NCBI GenBank assembly: GCA_024680055.1
Contig: JAILCP010000001.1
Span: 1 to 48,424, forward strand
Source of the DNA: Lachnospiraceae bacterium
GTDB taxonomy: Bacteria > Bacillota > Clostridia > Lachnospirales > Lachnospiraceae
DNA: 48,424 nt
Reading direction: 5' to 3'
Below are positions 19,401 through 27,529 of the stretch, piece after piece (positions within the stretch are counted from its first letter, which is position 1; each line of letters starts with the position of its first letter). The notes below the pieces were generated by a model that saw only the letters and a list, made by a program, of their open reading frames with translations, ran no database searches and was not told where the DNA came from. A program made the translations under genes and the position numbers.

Positions 19401-19499
19401 GGAAGCTGCAATAAAACCAATAATCATCAACGTAGCAACTCCCAAAATGATCAAATATCTTTTTCGAATTTGGAAAATTTCTTTCATTATCTTTTTCAA
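16431..19499 (-). CDS. Hybrid sensor histidine kinase with two receiver domains
   Basis: This is a 1022-residue membrane kinase. Layout: TM1 at about 13-33; a large extracytoplasmic Cache-type sensor at about 40-310 (FAFVDDTGMVYTE, TDWYMSVCVKGG); TM2 near 315-335; coiled coil; a degenerate PAS-like region at 370-500; HisKA with NNMSHDIRTPMNAI near 535; HATPase_c (NAIKFTEEGG, VEDTGIGMS, GTGLGMSIAKN); then receiver 1 with Asp in GYIVDWIMPDMNG and receiver 2 with Asp in LVLMDIMMPQMNG. No DNA-binding or enzymatic output domain is present. The start is TTG 19499 behind AGGAG, which overlaps the stop of the preceding binding-protein gene. That lipoprotein probably feeds ligand to the sensor. Confidence 0.9.
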   Translation of the reverse strand: MKKIMKEIFQIRKRYLIILGVATLMIIGFIAASGQVFQKSSSEKSDEVIWEMNAFYLKEISERRSAVLMKMLRERLNRMDSIVEVLSEKDMDDKAELRKEIKNIKKVNGLNLFAFVDDTGMVYTEEATFSSISRCSFLADEIIRPTITSIKSGNHRDMIILACPVENLTILGNQVTSCLCGIYTDSIIDLFSTTTGENRIYCNLMDQSGTFISSNKFSKYEDNLFDLLDKYGTLEEGTDADVIKSSMQKGDDGYFEFYAGKENYNMYYSKVAGTDWYMSVCVKGGTFDDEIDAIRNEITKYGQLQMKIILAGLILTAIIAQLTLAKLERKRYKQEKENEVEKEKIAMESKLLEEEREKFRYSRIVNALANKYHTVCYLYPDTDTAIPYVLSDESIRAFGLGEHRNFCFSEQKDRMIKKYVEISYRDSVKEVTDFDWLKENMEPEEVISRTYASYSAEGIRYAKITIACIENEESKVGYVVGLADADEEVRNEQEQKRKLEDALNVAEHANMAKTTFLNNMSHDIRTPMNAIIGFTNLAISHAEDSERVKDCLVKIETANNHLLALINDVLDMSRIESGKVQIENKPCELPEIIYSLRNILQADVKKKNINFFIDSMNVTHECVECDKLRLNQVLLNCAGNAIKFTEEGGDVCIRIIEKENAPDGFADFIFEVEDTGIGMSREFVKHIFEPFSREERSSVRFIQGTGLGMSIAKNIVDLMKGTISIESEPGKGTKISIQLRLKVCDDPKENMTYANLYGKRALVVDDSTEACINVCRILKNMGMEAEWSSRGDDALVRTKYAKDEGSAYDGYIVDWIMPDMNGLELIKKLRKEVGEEPPIVVLTAYDWTDIEREAVEAGATAFCPKPIFVSELYRVIQDIQTHNSKVEEDKDVIPAEFKGKRILLVDDVDLNREIAETILTEAGFEVYSVSDGMQAVNYMENEKPGFIDLVLMDIMMPQMNGYEATRAIRHLENEIIANTPIVAMTANAFEEDRKNAMEAGMNDHIAKPISIEKLFKVIQKFI

Positions 19500-19511
19500 T
19501 GTTTCTTTCTC

Positions 19512-21170
19512 CTAGTCCATTTTGTGATATACCTTATTTCCATCCTCTGCCATTTTATCCAGTCCCATCTCTTGTAGTTTCCTATATTCTGTCCAGAATT
19601 CCTTGGTGGAAATTTTGCCTTTGATCACATTATTTCTTAATGTACAGAATTTCTTCGTCAAAAGACGACTTCTGTGCTTTACATAACTTTCCGTTTCCAA
19701 TGTGGAAACAGGACTATAATACAATCCCTGATTCACCTCTGCAAGTCCTTTATAAAATTCCACACTGTCTCTTTCCAGCTCCTCTACATTTTTTCCCATA
19801 AAAAGGCACTGCATAAATGCCTCTTCCTGGAAGTAACCGCCAAAGGGTTCAAACTGGCATCCGGCTTTTCGATAATTGGTAAAACCGGTGTTCACCATCT
19901 CGTCTTTTAAAACAGGTCGGCCATCCACTCTATCATAGCTTACCCCTTCAATACCGTAGCAATAAAGGTTCGATCCTTCTTCTCCATACATCCAGTTAAA
20001 CAGCTTTACAATGTCCTTCGCTTTTCCTTCATTATATGCCTGGGCCGTAATGCACCATACATTGGTGATCATGTTACGCTCCTGCAACATCTGGTCTCCA
20101 AACGGACCTTTTACCGGTTTGGTGGAAATCCAAAGGGCATCTTTTTCTCCTTTTTTATTCAATTCTTCCGTTGATGTACGGCAACGTTCTGCCCAGGTAA
20201 ACACGGTACCCACTTTGTTTTCATTCATGGCTTTTGCCATTTCATCCCCATTTCGGTTTTCGAAATCAGGATCCAACAATCCTTCTTCATAAAGCATTCG
20301 CACCTGCTTCAAAAAGTCTTTGTAACGAGGATGATTGGCAGTAAGTGTGTATGTACCATCATCTAATACGCAAAACAGACTGTCCCTGGAACACTTAATT
20401 CCAAAGGCATTTAAAAGGGGAACCATGGACATTTCGCCGTTGTCCCCCTGCTCCATCATCAGTGGGATTTCGTCGGTTGTATCCCCATCGCCGTTCATAT
20501 CGTTATCCCGGATTCCTTCCCACAACCGAATCCAGTCATTCCAGGTGGTTGGCTCCTTCATGTTCAATTTATCCAACCAGTCCTTTCGAACCATCATGGT
20601 TTGGGCACCCTGAACATTGGTGATTTTCGGGAAAGAATAAATATGACCGTCGGCCTGGCGCCACTTGTCCATATTTTCTTCTCCCACTGCTTTTACAATG
20701 TTGGGCATCTCATCCAGGTAATCATCCAATGGCACAATCAATTCGTCTTTAGCCATATCCATAATTCCAAAAGTCTCCGGCACAATAATATCCGGCATGT
20801 TATCTTTACCCATTAAAATGGTGGATGCGATAACACCTTCGTAGTCTTCCACTTCGTTCCAGTCCACCTTCACCTCTGCATTGGTAAGTTTCTTTATGGC
20901 CGGCCATAAATAACAGTCCTCATACTCCCTTGGGTACTCCCCAAAAAATGCACCGATGCCTGTTATTTTTAATGTATTGTCAAAGTGTAGCTCCTTACTG
21001 GGTTTCAACGTCTCTGCCCCTTTGACCAGATTCTTTCGAAGAACCTCCGAAGCTACTTCCGTATGAGCTTTTGATTTTTCTTCTACCTTTACTTCTTCTT
21101 TTTTCCCACATCCGCTAATCAGACCCAATACCATGGTCCCAATTAAGATCAAACATCCAAAGCGTTTCAT
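19512..21170 (-). CDS. Extracellular solute-binding lipoprotein (family 1)
   Basis: This 552-residue secreted lipoprotein has a signal peptide ending in the lipobox LISGC, so it is anchored at Cys21. It resembles the long sugar-binding proteins of Firmicutes (MPDIIVPETFGIMDM, YSFPKITNVQGAQTMMVRKD, WNDWIRLWEGIRDND). A MNGDGDTTDEIP loop looks like the calcium-binding motif common in these proteins. No ABC permease or ATPase genes are adjacent. Instead the next gene is a hybrid kinase whose ribosome site overlaps this stop codon. I infer a ligand-capture protein for the kinase rather than an uptake component, though it could serve a permease elsewhere. Confidence 0.85.
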   Translation of the reverse strand: MKRFGCLILIGTMVLGLISGCGKKEEVKVEEKSKAHTEVASEVLRKNLVKGAETLKPSKELHFDNTLKITGIGAFFGEYPREYEDCYLWPAIKKLTNAEVKVDWNEVEDYEGVIASTILMGKDNMPDIIVPETFGIMDMAKDELIVPLDDYLDEMPNIVKAVGEENMDKWRQADGHIYSFPKITNVQGAQTMMVRKDWLDKLNMKEPTTWNDWIRLWEGIRDNDMNGDGDTTDEIPLMMEQGDNGEMSMVPLLNAFGIKCSRDSLFCVLDDGTYTLTANHPRYKDFLKQVRMLYEEGLLDPDFENRNGDEMAKAMNENKVGTVFTWAERCRTSTEELNKKGEKDALWISTKPVKGPFGDQMLQERNMITNVWCITAQAYNEGKAKDIVKLFNWMYGEEGSNLYCYGIEGVSYDRVDGRPVLKDEMVNTGFTNYRKAGCQFEPFGGYFQEEAFMQCLFMGKNVEELERDSVEFYKGLAEVNQGLYYSPVSTLETESYVKHRSRLLTKKFCTLRNNVIKGKISTKEFWTEYRKLQEMGLDKMAEDGNKVYHKMD

Positions 21171-21317
21171 ATTGTTTCTCTCCTAACCTTACAACTGCTT
21201 CAAACTTTTTTACAATATTGGCGCTATCATTTTTTAATAACGCAATTCATAGCTTTTCATATTAAGTGTAACATTTATCTGCTTCAATAACAACAATTTT
21301 CTGTCTATTCCATAAAA

Positions 21318-21347
21318 TTGCCAGCAAGATATTCACTATGCTATAAT
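21318..21347 (+). promoter_or_regulatory. Promoter of the ornithine cyclodeaminase-family gene
   Basis: TTGCCA (21318-21323), an 18-bp spacer and TATAAT (21342-21347) preceded by TG form an extended -10 promoter. The start codon 21375 follows about 20 bases after the predicted transcript start. Confidence 0.65.
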
Positions 21348-21374
21348 TATTGTACAAATTTATGGGAGGTTATT

Positions 21375-22355
21375 ATGCTGTATTTGACAAAAGACCATAT
21401 TCAAAAGGCCATCTCCATGAGAGAGATGATAGAATCCAACAAAAAAGCCTTTGCTATGCTGACTGAGGGAAAAATAGACAGCCCTCTGCGTACCGTTATC
21501 AACGGAGAACTTGGTACGTTTCTTTTTATGCCTGCTTACTGCAAAGGAATTCATGCAGCAGCGCTAAAAGTGGTGAACGTTTTCCCTGAAAATCTGAAAA
21601 AGGGCCTTGCCTCTTCTCCGGCACAGGTAACCTTAATCGACGGTGATACTGGCTATATCAAAGCCATTTTGGACGGCACCTTTGTAACTGCCATGCGTAC
21701 CGGCGCCATTACCGGAGCCGCCTTTGACCTGCTTGCCAAAGAACATTGCACTGTTGGCGCGTTATTTGGAACCGGGGGGCAGGCCGCCATGCAGCTGGAC
21801 GCCATGCTCTGTTCCAGACGCCTTGAAAAAGTGTACGTGTATAGCCGAACCAGATCTCGCCTGGAAGCTTTTTGTGACGAAATGAATCAGCGTTACAAAT
21901 CTTGTGGCACCACCATCATTGCCGCCGCTTCCCCGGATGAAGCCGTAGAACAGGCAGATTTAATTGTGACCGCCACCACTTCCCCGGTTCCTGTTTTTGA
22001 TGCCTCCAAGGTAAAAGAAGGCGCCACCATCAGCTGTATCGGAACCTATGAACCAACAAAGCATGAACTTGACGGCAACATTTTTACCAAAGCGGGAAAG
22101 GTGATTTGTGATGACAAAGATGCCTGTCTTTCCGAGACGGGAGATCTTTTAATTCCAATAAAAGAAGGACTCTTAAAAGAGTCCAACATTTTAGGTTCTC
22201 TTGGAGATGTGGTTTTAGGTAACATCCCAAAAAGAGAAAATGATCATGAAATTATTGTCTTTGAATCTGTAGGTGTGGCAGCCCTTGATTTATTTGCCGC
22301 AGGCACCATTTACGACAGTGCAAAGGCAAAGGGCATCGGAACTGTGTTAGATTAG
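21375..22355 (+). CDS. Ornithine cyclodeaminase / mu-crystallin family protein
   Basis: This 326-residue NAD(P)-binding protein is full length for the family, whose members include ornithine cyclodeaminase, alanine dehydrogenase and ketimine reductases. The N-terminal substrate lobe contains SPLRTVI, the conserved Lys in ALKVVNVFPEN and the TAMRTGAITGAA block. The dinucleotide fold has GALFGTGGQAAMQ near residue 130. GGGAGG precedes ATG 21375; the longer frame upstream begins in the promoter. It is monocistronic, and its stop overlaps the convergent GH114 gene by 9 nt. The nearby proline/glutamate enzyme RocA fits ornithine/proline metabolism, but the substrate is not proven. Confidence 0.85.
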   Translation: MLYLTKDHIQKAISMREMIESNKKAFAMLTEGKIDSPLRTVINGELGTFLFMPAYCKGIHAAALKVVNVFPENLKKGLASSPAQVTLIDGDTGYIKAILDGTFVTAMRTGAITGAAFDLLAKEHCTVGALFGTGGQAAMQLDAMLCSRRLEKVYVYSRTRSRLEAFCDEMNQRYKSCGTTIIAAASPDEAVEQADLIVTATTSPVPVFDASKVKEGATISCIGTYEPTKHELDGNIFTKAGKVICDDKDACLSETGDLLIPIKEGLLKESNILGSLGDVVLGNIPKRENDHEIIVFESVGVAALDLFAAGTIYDSAKAKGIGTVLD

Positions 22356-23174
22356 TTCAATGCTTGGTGATACGTAGTAGTAATAGGATTTCTTCTTGCA
22401 ATAGGCCTTGATTTTCTTAATTAATGAAGCATCTTTGGTATATTCAAGAAGAAAGACTTTACTGCCGTCTTTTTTACAACGTTTTATATACTGCTTATAA
22501 TATGCGGAGGTTTCCTTGTCCTGAACGCCACATTTCTTCTTCTCAAAATCATAGTTGGTGAAAACATCTTCCTGGTTCACCCCGGTCATTATCTCTTTGG
22601 CTGATCCGTTTTCATCCATGTAAGCCGTAATATAACTGTCTCCCCCATTGATAATCACTTCTTTCTTAAGACTTCTCAGTTCCTTTAAGATATCCGTCAG
22701 CCCCTGATAAATGCGGTCTTTGTGGTAGACATAGTACACATCGCAATTATCGATAAAAAAGCCATCTACGCCCTTTTTCTTATACTGTTTTGCAAGACGA
22801 ATCACATGCTTTTGCCAGGCCTCTTTTGAAACATCCACCCAGCGCTCCTCTTCCCAGTTTTCATACTCTCCCAGGGTATATTGTTCGTATTCGTCATAAT
22901 AATCCCGGAAATTCTCCACCGATCCCACATTTAAGTAGGTATACACAGTAATTCCCTTCTTGTGCAGTTTTTCAATGGATGACTTACTGAAATACTCTGC
23001 GTCAATAACCACTCGCTTATAATTATAAAGTTTCTTTATGGAAGACTGGTCAATTCCAAGAAATACCCCATAGGGCTTTTTCTTTGCCGCAAGGCTCTCT
23101 CCTTTATAAAAACCTGCTGCCACCATCATGGCAAAAACCAAAATTCCAATACCAATCAAATATTTCTTTTTCAT
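22347..23174 (-). CDS. Secreted GH114-like (TM1410/DUF297 type) glycosidase-fold protein
   Basis: This 275-residue exported protein has Lys-Lys-Lys plus a hydrophobic stretch at residues 5-22 (signal peptide or anchor). It has the TIM-barrel features of the endo-alpha-1,4-polygalactosaminidase family: an early YKRVVIDAEYF strand, ITVYTYLNVGSVENF, and the acidic strand end KGVDGFFIDNCDVYYVY, which supplies candidate catalytic Asp residues. AGGAGAG precedes ATG 23174. The enzyme would act outside the cell on amino-sugar or galactosamine-containing polymers. Activity is inferred from the fold only. It converges on the upstream gene with a 9-nt overlap of coding ends. Confidence 0.75.
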   Translation of the reverse strand: MKKKYLIGIGILVFAMMVAAGFYKGESLAAKKKPYGVFLGIDQSSIKKLYNYKRVVIDAEYFSKSSIEKLHKKGITVYTYLNVGSVENFRDYYDEYEQYTLGEYENWEEERWVDVSKEAWQKHVIRLAKQYKKKGVDGFFIDNCDVYYVYHKDRIYQGLTDILKELRSLKKEVIINGGDSYITAYMDENGSAKEIMTGVNQEDVFTNYDFEKKKCGVQDKETSAYYKQYIKRCKKDGSKVFLLEYTKDASLIKKIKAYCKKKSYYYYVSPSIELI

Positions 23175-23233
23175 AGGCTCTCTCCTTTGTGTTATGATTA
23201 TACACTTTTTACCGGAAAAAGAAACTAAAAAAA

Positions 23234-23263
23234 GATTCAGGAGCAACATTAAACTCCTGAACC
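23234..23263 (-). terminator. Terminator of rocA
   Basis: On the minus strand GGTTCAGGAG pairs with CTCCTGAATC and is followed by a run of seven Ts. It lies about 50 nt after the rocA stop. Confidence 0.85.
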
Positions 23264-23310
23264 TTTCATAAAAATGTATGTATTTGGGTATTTACTACCT
23301 ATTTGGGGCA

Positions 23311-24861
23311 TTAATCTAAATCTTCTGTGATTGACTTTAAGCACATGAAGTTCTGTAAGTAATCCCTTGTACCTGTCTTAGCATCTGTACCGGACATATT
23401 AACTCCACCGAATGGATGGTTCAATACAACTGCTGCAGTACTCTTACGATTGAAGTAAAGGTTACCAACGTTGAATTCACGTTTCGCCTGCTGGATGTTG
23501 GCTCTGTTCTCACTGTAAACAGATCCTGTCAAACCATACTCTGTCTGGTTTGCAACATCAAGTGCTTCCTGGAAGCTGTTCACCTTAACAACAGCACATA
23601 CAGGTCCGAAGATTTCTTCATTTGCAACTCTTGCATCCTTAGATACATTGGTTACAATTGTTGGCTCTAAGTAGAAACCTTTTTCATCGCTGTACTTACC
23701 GCCACATGCGATGGTTCCTTCTTCTTCACCAATCTTGATATATTTTACAACATTGTCAAAGGATCCCTGGTTAATTACAGGTCCACATGTCTTGTTGTCT
23801 CTTCCTTCACCCTGATCAGCAGTCATTTCCTTTGTAACTGCTACCAGTTCTTTTACAAAGTCATCATATACATCTGCAAGAACAAGTGCTCTTGAACAAG
23901 CAGAACATTTCTGACCCTGGAATGTAAATGCAGAACCGGCAACACCCTGTGCTGCTTTCTTAAGATCTGCAGTAGAATCAACGATGATTGCGTTCTTTCC
24001 ACCCATCTCAGCAACGACTCTCTTAAGCCAGATCTGTCCTTCATTTACATGAGCAGCATGCTCGAAGATACGGCATCCAACTTCTTTGGATCCTGTGAAG
24101 TTGATGAATCTTGTTAACGGATGATCTACGATGGAATCTCCGATATCGGATCCACGTCCAGGAATATAGTTAAATGCTCCATCCGGGAATCCTGCTTTCT
24201 TTACTAATTCCATGAATTTATAACATGTAATTGGTGTATCGGAAGATGGTTTACATACAAATGTATTTCCTGTTACAAGTGCAGCTACACACATTCCTGC
24301 CATAATGGAGAATGGGAAGTTCCAAGGTGGAATAATACATCCAACACCGATTGGAATATATACTGCCTTTGTTAACTCGTTGGATGGCTGAAGCTCTAAT
24401 CCTTTATCTAACTCTTCTGCAAATTTTGCATAGGAATTGAAGAAGTCAAGTGCTTCGCAAAGCTCTCCGTCAGCTTCGCCCCAGTTCTTTCCACTTTCAA
24501 GAACGTTCCATGCATCTAAGTAATAACGATTCTGATCTACAAGATGAACAAGTCTCTTTACACAACGAACTCTTTCATCAATACATGTATTGCTCCATGT
24601 CTTGAATGTTTCATAAGCAGTTTCAATGGCCTTATCACCAAGTTCTTTAGAGCAGGAACTTACCTGTCCCAAAACTTCTTTATTACCCGGGTTGATGGAT
24701 GTGATCTTCTTCTCTGTAGTGATCTTTTCTCCACCGATGATTAATGGGTAATCATTTCCCTTTTCTGCATCAACCTGTTTAAATGCTTCAAGTAATTTTG
24801 CTTTATGCTCTTCACATGTAAAGTCAAGTTCTTTCGCATTTTCAAAATAGTTAGCTAACAT
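23311..24861 (-). CDS. rocA: L-glutamate gamma-semialdehyde (P5C) dehydrogenase
   Basis: This 516-residue aldehyde dehydrogenase oxidises glutamate semialdehyde (from proline or ornithine breakdown) to glutamate with NAD. Diagnostic blocks: IPPWNFPFSI, FTGSKEVG for cofactor, catalytic Glu in VVAEMGGKNAIIV, catalytic Cys in FQGQKCSACSR and the EEIFGPVCAVV motif. The N-terminal extension of about 40 residues is usual for the RocA/PutA type rather than for short ALDHs. It has its own promoter and terminator and no proline dehydrogenase next to it. The ornithine cyclodeaminase-family gene nearby may supply proline. Confidence 0.92.
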   Translation of the reverse strand: MLANYFENAKELDFTCEEHKAKLLEAFKQVDAEKGNDYPLIIGGEKITTEKKITSINPGNKEVLGQVSSCSKELGDKAIETAYETFKTWSNTCIDERVRCVKRLVHLVDQNRYYLDAWNVLESGKNWGEADGELCEALDFFNSYAKFAEELDKGLELQPSNELTKAVYIPIGVGCIIPPWNFPFSIMAGMCVAALVTGNTFVCKPSSDTPITCYKFMELVKKAGFPDGAFNYIPGRGSDIGDSIVDHPLTRFINFTGSKEVGCRIFEHAAHVNEGQIWLKRVVAEMGGKNAIIVDSTADLKKAAQGVAGSAFTFQGQKCSACSRALVLADVYDDFVKELVAVTKEMTADQGEGRDNKTCGPVINQGSFDNVVKYIKIGEEEGTIACGGKYSDEKGFYLEPTIVTNVSKDARVANEEIFGPVCAVVKVNSFQEALDVANQTEYGLTGSVYSENRANIQQAKREFNVGNLYFNRKSTAAVVLNHPFGGVNMSGTDAKTGTRDYLQNFMCLKSITEDLD

Positions 24862-25174
24862 GTCAATCCTCCTATATATTCTTTTTTAGATAAAAACAAT
24901 TTTGCTTTAATTATTTTAAATCGATAGGTTTAAATAAATGAACCTCACTAGAACAAAGTCTAATGCGATTTCACACTTTTGTCAATAAATTAGAGCATAA
25001 TTTTGAATTCTTATCAATTTCACCAATTTTCATAAAACTACCGGGCACAAAATATGTTAATTATTAATAATGACAGAAAATTCACATTCAAATGCTCAAT
25101 AGAAAGATGCTTTTGGTAATGAGATATTGTAATCTGATTGTTATTAGCTTAACACTTGTAATTACTTTTTTCAA
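24862..25174. other. Intergenic region rocA-ribH
   Basis: This 313-base AT-rich gap has no credible ORF or repeat. It holds the rocA promoter (24957-24985) and ribosome site on the minus strand. The 3' end of the rib transcript also lies here, but I see no convincing hairpin terminator after ribH. Confidence 0.6.
24957..24985 (-). promoter_or_regulatory. rocA promoter
   Basis: On the minus strand, TTGACA (24980-24985), a 17-bp spacer and TAGACT (24957-24962) give a near-consensus promoter with a leader of about 90 nt. Confidence 0.75.
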
Positions 25175-25639
25175 TTATATTTGTGAGATAAGATTAACCA
25201 TTTCGATTGCTCCAAGAGCACAATCGTATCCCTTGTTACCTGCTTTGGTACCTGCACGCTCAATGGCCTGCTCAATATTTTCTGTGGTAAGCACTCCAAA
25301 CATTACCGGTACTTCTGTATTTAAAGATACCTGAGCGATACCCTTGGATACTTCTGCACAGACATAGTCATAATGTGTGGTGTTTCCGCGAATCACTGCG
25401 CCAACGCAAATCACTGCGTCGTACTTTCCGGATTTTGCCATTTTTTCAGCAATCATAGGGATTTCAAATGCTCCCGGTACCCATGCAGTGGTAATATTGT
25501 CCTCATTGACTCCGTGTCTTGTAAGACCATCCAAAGCTCCTCCCACCAACTTGTTGGTGATAAATTCGTTAAAACGGGCAGCTACAATACCCACTTTCAT
25601 TCCCTCTTTTGCTACTACACTTGCTGATAATACGTTCAT
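25175..25639 (-). CDS. ribH: 6,7-dimethyl-8-ribityllumazine synthase
   Basis: This 154-residue enzyme condenses the ribityl-pyrimidine from RibD with 3,4-dihydroxy-2-butanone phosphate to make lumazine, the last-but-one step to riboflavin. Family motifs are [32 protein letters not shown] (catalytic His) and [16 protein letters not shown]. It is the last gene of the ribD-E-BA-H operon, 12 nt behind ribBA, with a good AGGAGG site. Full length. Confidence 0.97.
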   Translation of the reverse strand: MNVLSASVVAKEGMKVGIVAARFNEFITNKLVGGALDGLTRHGVNEDNITTAWVPGAFEIPMIAEKMAKSGKYDAVICVGAVIRGNTTHYDYVCAEVSKGIAQVSLNTEVPVMFGVLTTENIEQAIERAGTKAGNKGYDCALGAIEMVNLISQI

Positions 25640-25651
25640 TTTTCTTTCCTC

Positions 25652-26860
25652 CTACTCCTGTGTTAATACATGACCCATTTTTTCTTTTTTGGTTCTTAAA
25701 TAAAATTCATCAAATTTTTGTGGTGCAATTTCAATCGGCACACGTTCCTTGATGGTCAATCCATAGCCGTCAAGTCCGTATACCTTATCCGGATTATTGG
25801 TTAAAAGTCGAAGCTCTTTTAATCCAAGATCGCGAAGGATCTGAGCTCCAAGCCAATACTCACGAAGATCCGGTGCAAATCCAAGATCCAGGTTGGCTTC
25901 CACCGTATCTCTACCCTGTTCCTGTAATTCGTAGGCCTTTAATTTATTAATCAGTCCGATGCCTCGACCTTCCTGTCTCATATATAAAATAACTCCACGG
26001 CCTTCTTTTTCAATCATTTCCATGGCCTTTGCCAGCTGTTTTCCACAATCGCAACGCAAAGATCCAAACACGTCTCCGGTTAAGCACTCGGAGTGAACAC
26101 GGCAAAGCACATCTTTTCCGTCTCCAATATCACCTTTTACCAGTGCAATGTGATGTTCTCCGGTTAAGGTGCTCACATATCCATAGGCCTTAAACTCACC
26201 ATACTCGGTAGGTAATTTTACCTCTGCCTCACGGCTTACGTAGCACTCGTGCAATCTCTTATAATCCTGTAATTCTTTGATGGTAATAAATTTAATGTTA
26301 TATTCTGTGGCTAATTTTTTTAACTCTTCGGTGCGCATCATATGTCCGTCATCTGACATGATTTCACAGCAAAGTCCGCATTCTTTCAATCCTGCAAGAC
26401 GCATTAAATCAACGGTTGCTTCCGTATGTCCGTTTCGTGTTAAAACACCGCCTTTTTTGGCAATCAATGGGAACATATGTCCCGGTCTGCGGAAGTCCTC
26501 CGGCTTGGCATCGTCCTCTGTGGCCTTATTGGCTGTCAGTGCTCTTTCATAGGCGCTGATTCCTGTGGTGGTGTCCACATGATCGATACTTACGGTAAAA
26601 GCAGTGCAATGATTGTCTGTGTTTTCGCTTACCATCTGTGGCACATTTAACTTATGTCCCAGTTCCTCAGACATTGGCATACAAATCAAACCTTTTCCAT
26701 GTACTGCCATAAAGTTCATGGTATCGCCCGTAACCAGCTCTGCGCTGCAGATGAAATCTCCTTCGTTTTCGCGATCGGGATCGTCGGTTACCATAACGAT
26801 TTTACCCTGTTTAATGTCCTCAATGGCTTCTTCCACTGTGTTAAATTTAAATTCGCTCAT
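25652..26860 (-). CDS. ribBA: Bifunctional DHBP synthase / GTP cyclohydrolase II
   Basis: This 402-residue fusion carries both entry reactions of riboflavin synthesis. The N-terminal half (1-200) makes 3,4-dihydroxy-2-butanone-4-phosphate from ribulose-5-phosphate ([30 protein letters not shown]). The C-terminal half opens GTP; its zinc site is [14 protein letters not shown] and the catalytic block is [14 protein letters not shown]. It lies 17 nt after ribE in the same transcript, under the FMN riboswitch. Confidence 0.97.
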   Translation of the reverse strand: MSEFKFNTVEEAIEDIKQGKIVMVTDDPDRENEGDFICSAELVTGDTMNFMAVHGKGLICMPMSEELGHKLNVPQMVSENTDNHCTAFTVSIDHVDTTTGISAYERALTANKATEDDAKPEDFRRPGHMFPLIAKKGGVLTRNGHTEATVDLMRLAGLKECGLCCEIMSDDGHMMRTEELKKLATEYNIKFITIKELQDYKRLHECYVSREAEVKLPTEYGEFKAYGYVSTLTGEHHIALVKGDIGDGKDVLCRVHSECLTGDVFGSLRCDCGKQLAKAMEMIEKEGRGVILYMRQEGRGIGLINKLKAYELQEQGRDTVEANLDLGFAPDLREYWLGAQILRDLGLKELRLLTNNPDKVYGLDGYGLTIKERVPIEIAPQKFDEFYLRTKKEKMGHVLTQE

Positions 26861-26877
26861 ACTGTTTCCTTTCTGTC

Positions 26878-27525
26878 TTAAAACCCGTGTTCCATTAAAA
26901 ATTCCATGGAAATCCCCTTTTTCTCAGGTACCTCTTCCTTAGGTTTCATTAATTTCTCAATGTATTTTCCAACGATATCATTTTCCAAATTTACAATATC
27001 ATTTGGTTTTTTCGCTAAAAGTGTGGTTTCTTCTCCGGTGTGCGGTATTACAGACACCTTGAAAAGACTGTCATCCACATAGGCCACCGTCAGGCTGATA
27101 CCGTCAATGGCAATGGATCCTTTTTCCACAATGTAATGCAATAGATTTTGATCGCAGGCAATGCTGACCCACACCGCGTTTTCTTCCCGCTTCATTTCGG
27201 TAATCACACCGGTTCCGTCAATGTGTCCGCTGACAATGTGTCCGCCAAAACGTCCATTCATGGCCATGGCCCGCTCAAGGTTCACCTTGCTTCCAATGTC
27301 CAAAGCTCCAAGGCTTGTTCTGCGCATGGTCTCTGCCATTACGTCTGCGGTAAAAGTGTTTCCGGTCATTTGGGTCACTGTAAGGCACACCCCGTTCACC
27401 GCAATACTGTCGCCGATTTTGGTTCCCTCAAGTACCTTCCCGGCTTTTATCTCCAGAAATCCGGATGTGGCTCCGGATACTTTTTTCTTAATTTCTCCCT
27501 GTTCTTCAATAATTCCCGTAAACAA
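26878..27525 (-). CDS. ribE: Riboflavin synthase alpha chain (TTG start)
   Basis: This 215-residue enzyme dismutates two lumazines into riboflavin. It is built of two lumazine-binding repeats, the first starting FTGIIEEQG, the second around [18 protein letters not shown] chose the TTG at 27525 because translation then begins exactly at the canonical MFTGIIEE N-terminus and AGGGGGTGA lies four bases upstream. The ATGs at 27570 and 27546 give extensions not seen in the family and overlap ribD. It follows the ribD stop by 4 nt. Confidence 0.93.
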   Translation of the reverse strand: MFTGIIEEQGEIKKKVSGATSGFLEIKAGKVLEGTKIGDSIAVNGVCLTVTQMTGNTFTADVMAETMRRTSLGALDIGSKVNLERAMAMNGRFGGHIVSGHIDGTGVITEMKREENAVWVSIACDQNLLHYIVEKGSIAIDGISLTVAYVDDSLFKVSVIPHTGEETTLLAKKPNDIVNLENDIVGKYIEKLMKPKEEVPEKKGISMEFLMEHGF

Positions 27526-27529
27526 GTTG

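Noticed and set aside
19512-21170. ABC sugar importer
   Set aside because: Only the binding protein is present. The adjacent genes are a kinase and a DMT transporter, with no ABC permease or ATPase in the same operon.
24862-25174. Small gene or RNA between rocA and ribH
   Set aside because: No ribosome site with an adequate frame and no conserved RNA motif; only the rocA promoter is convincing.
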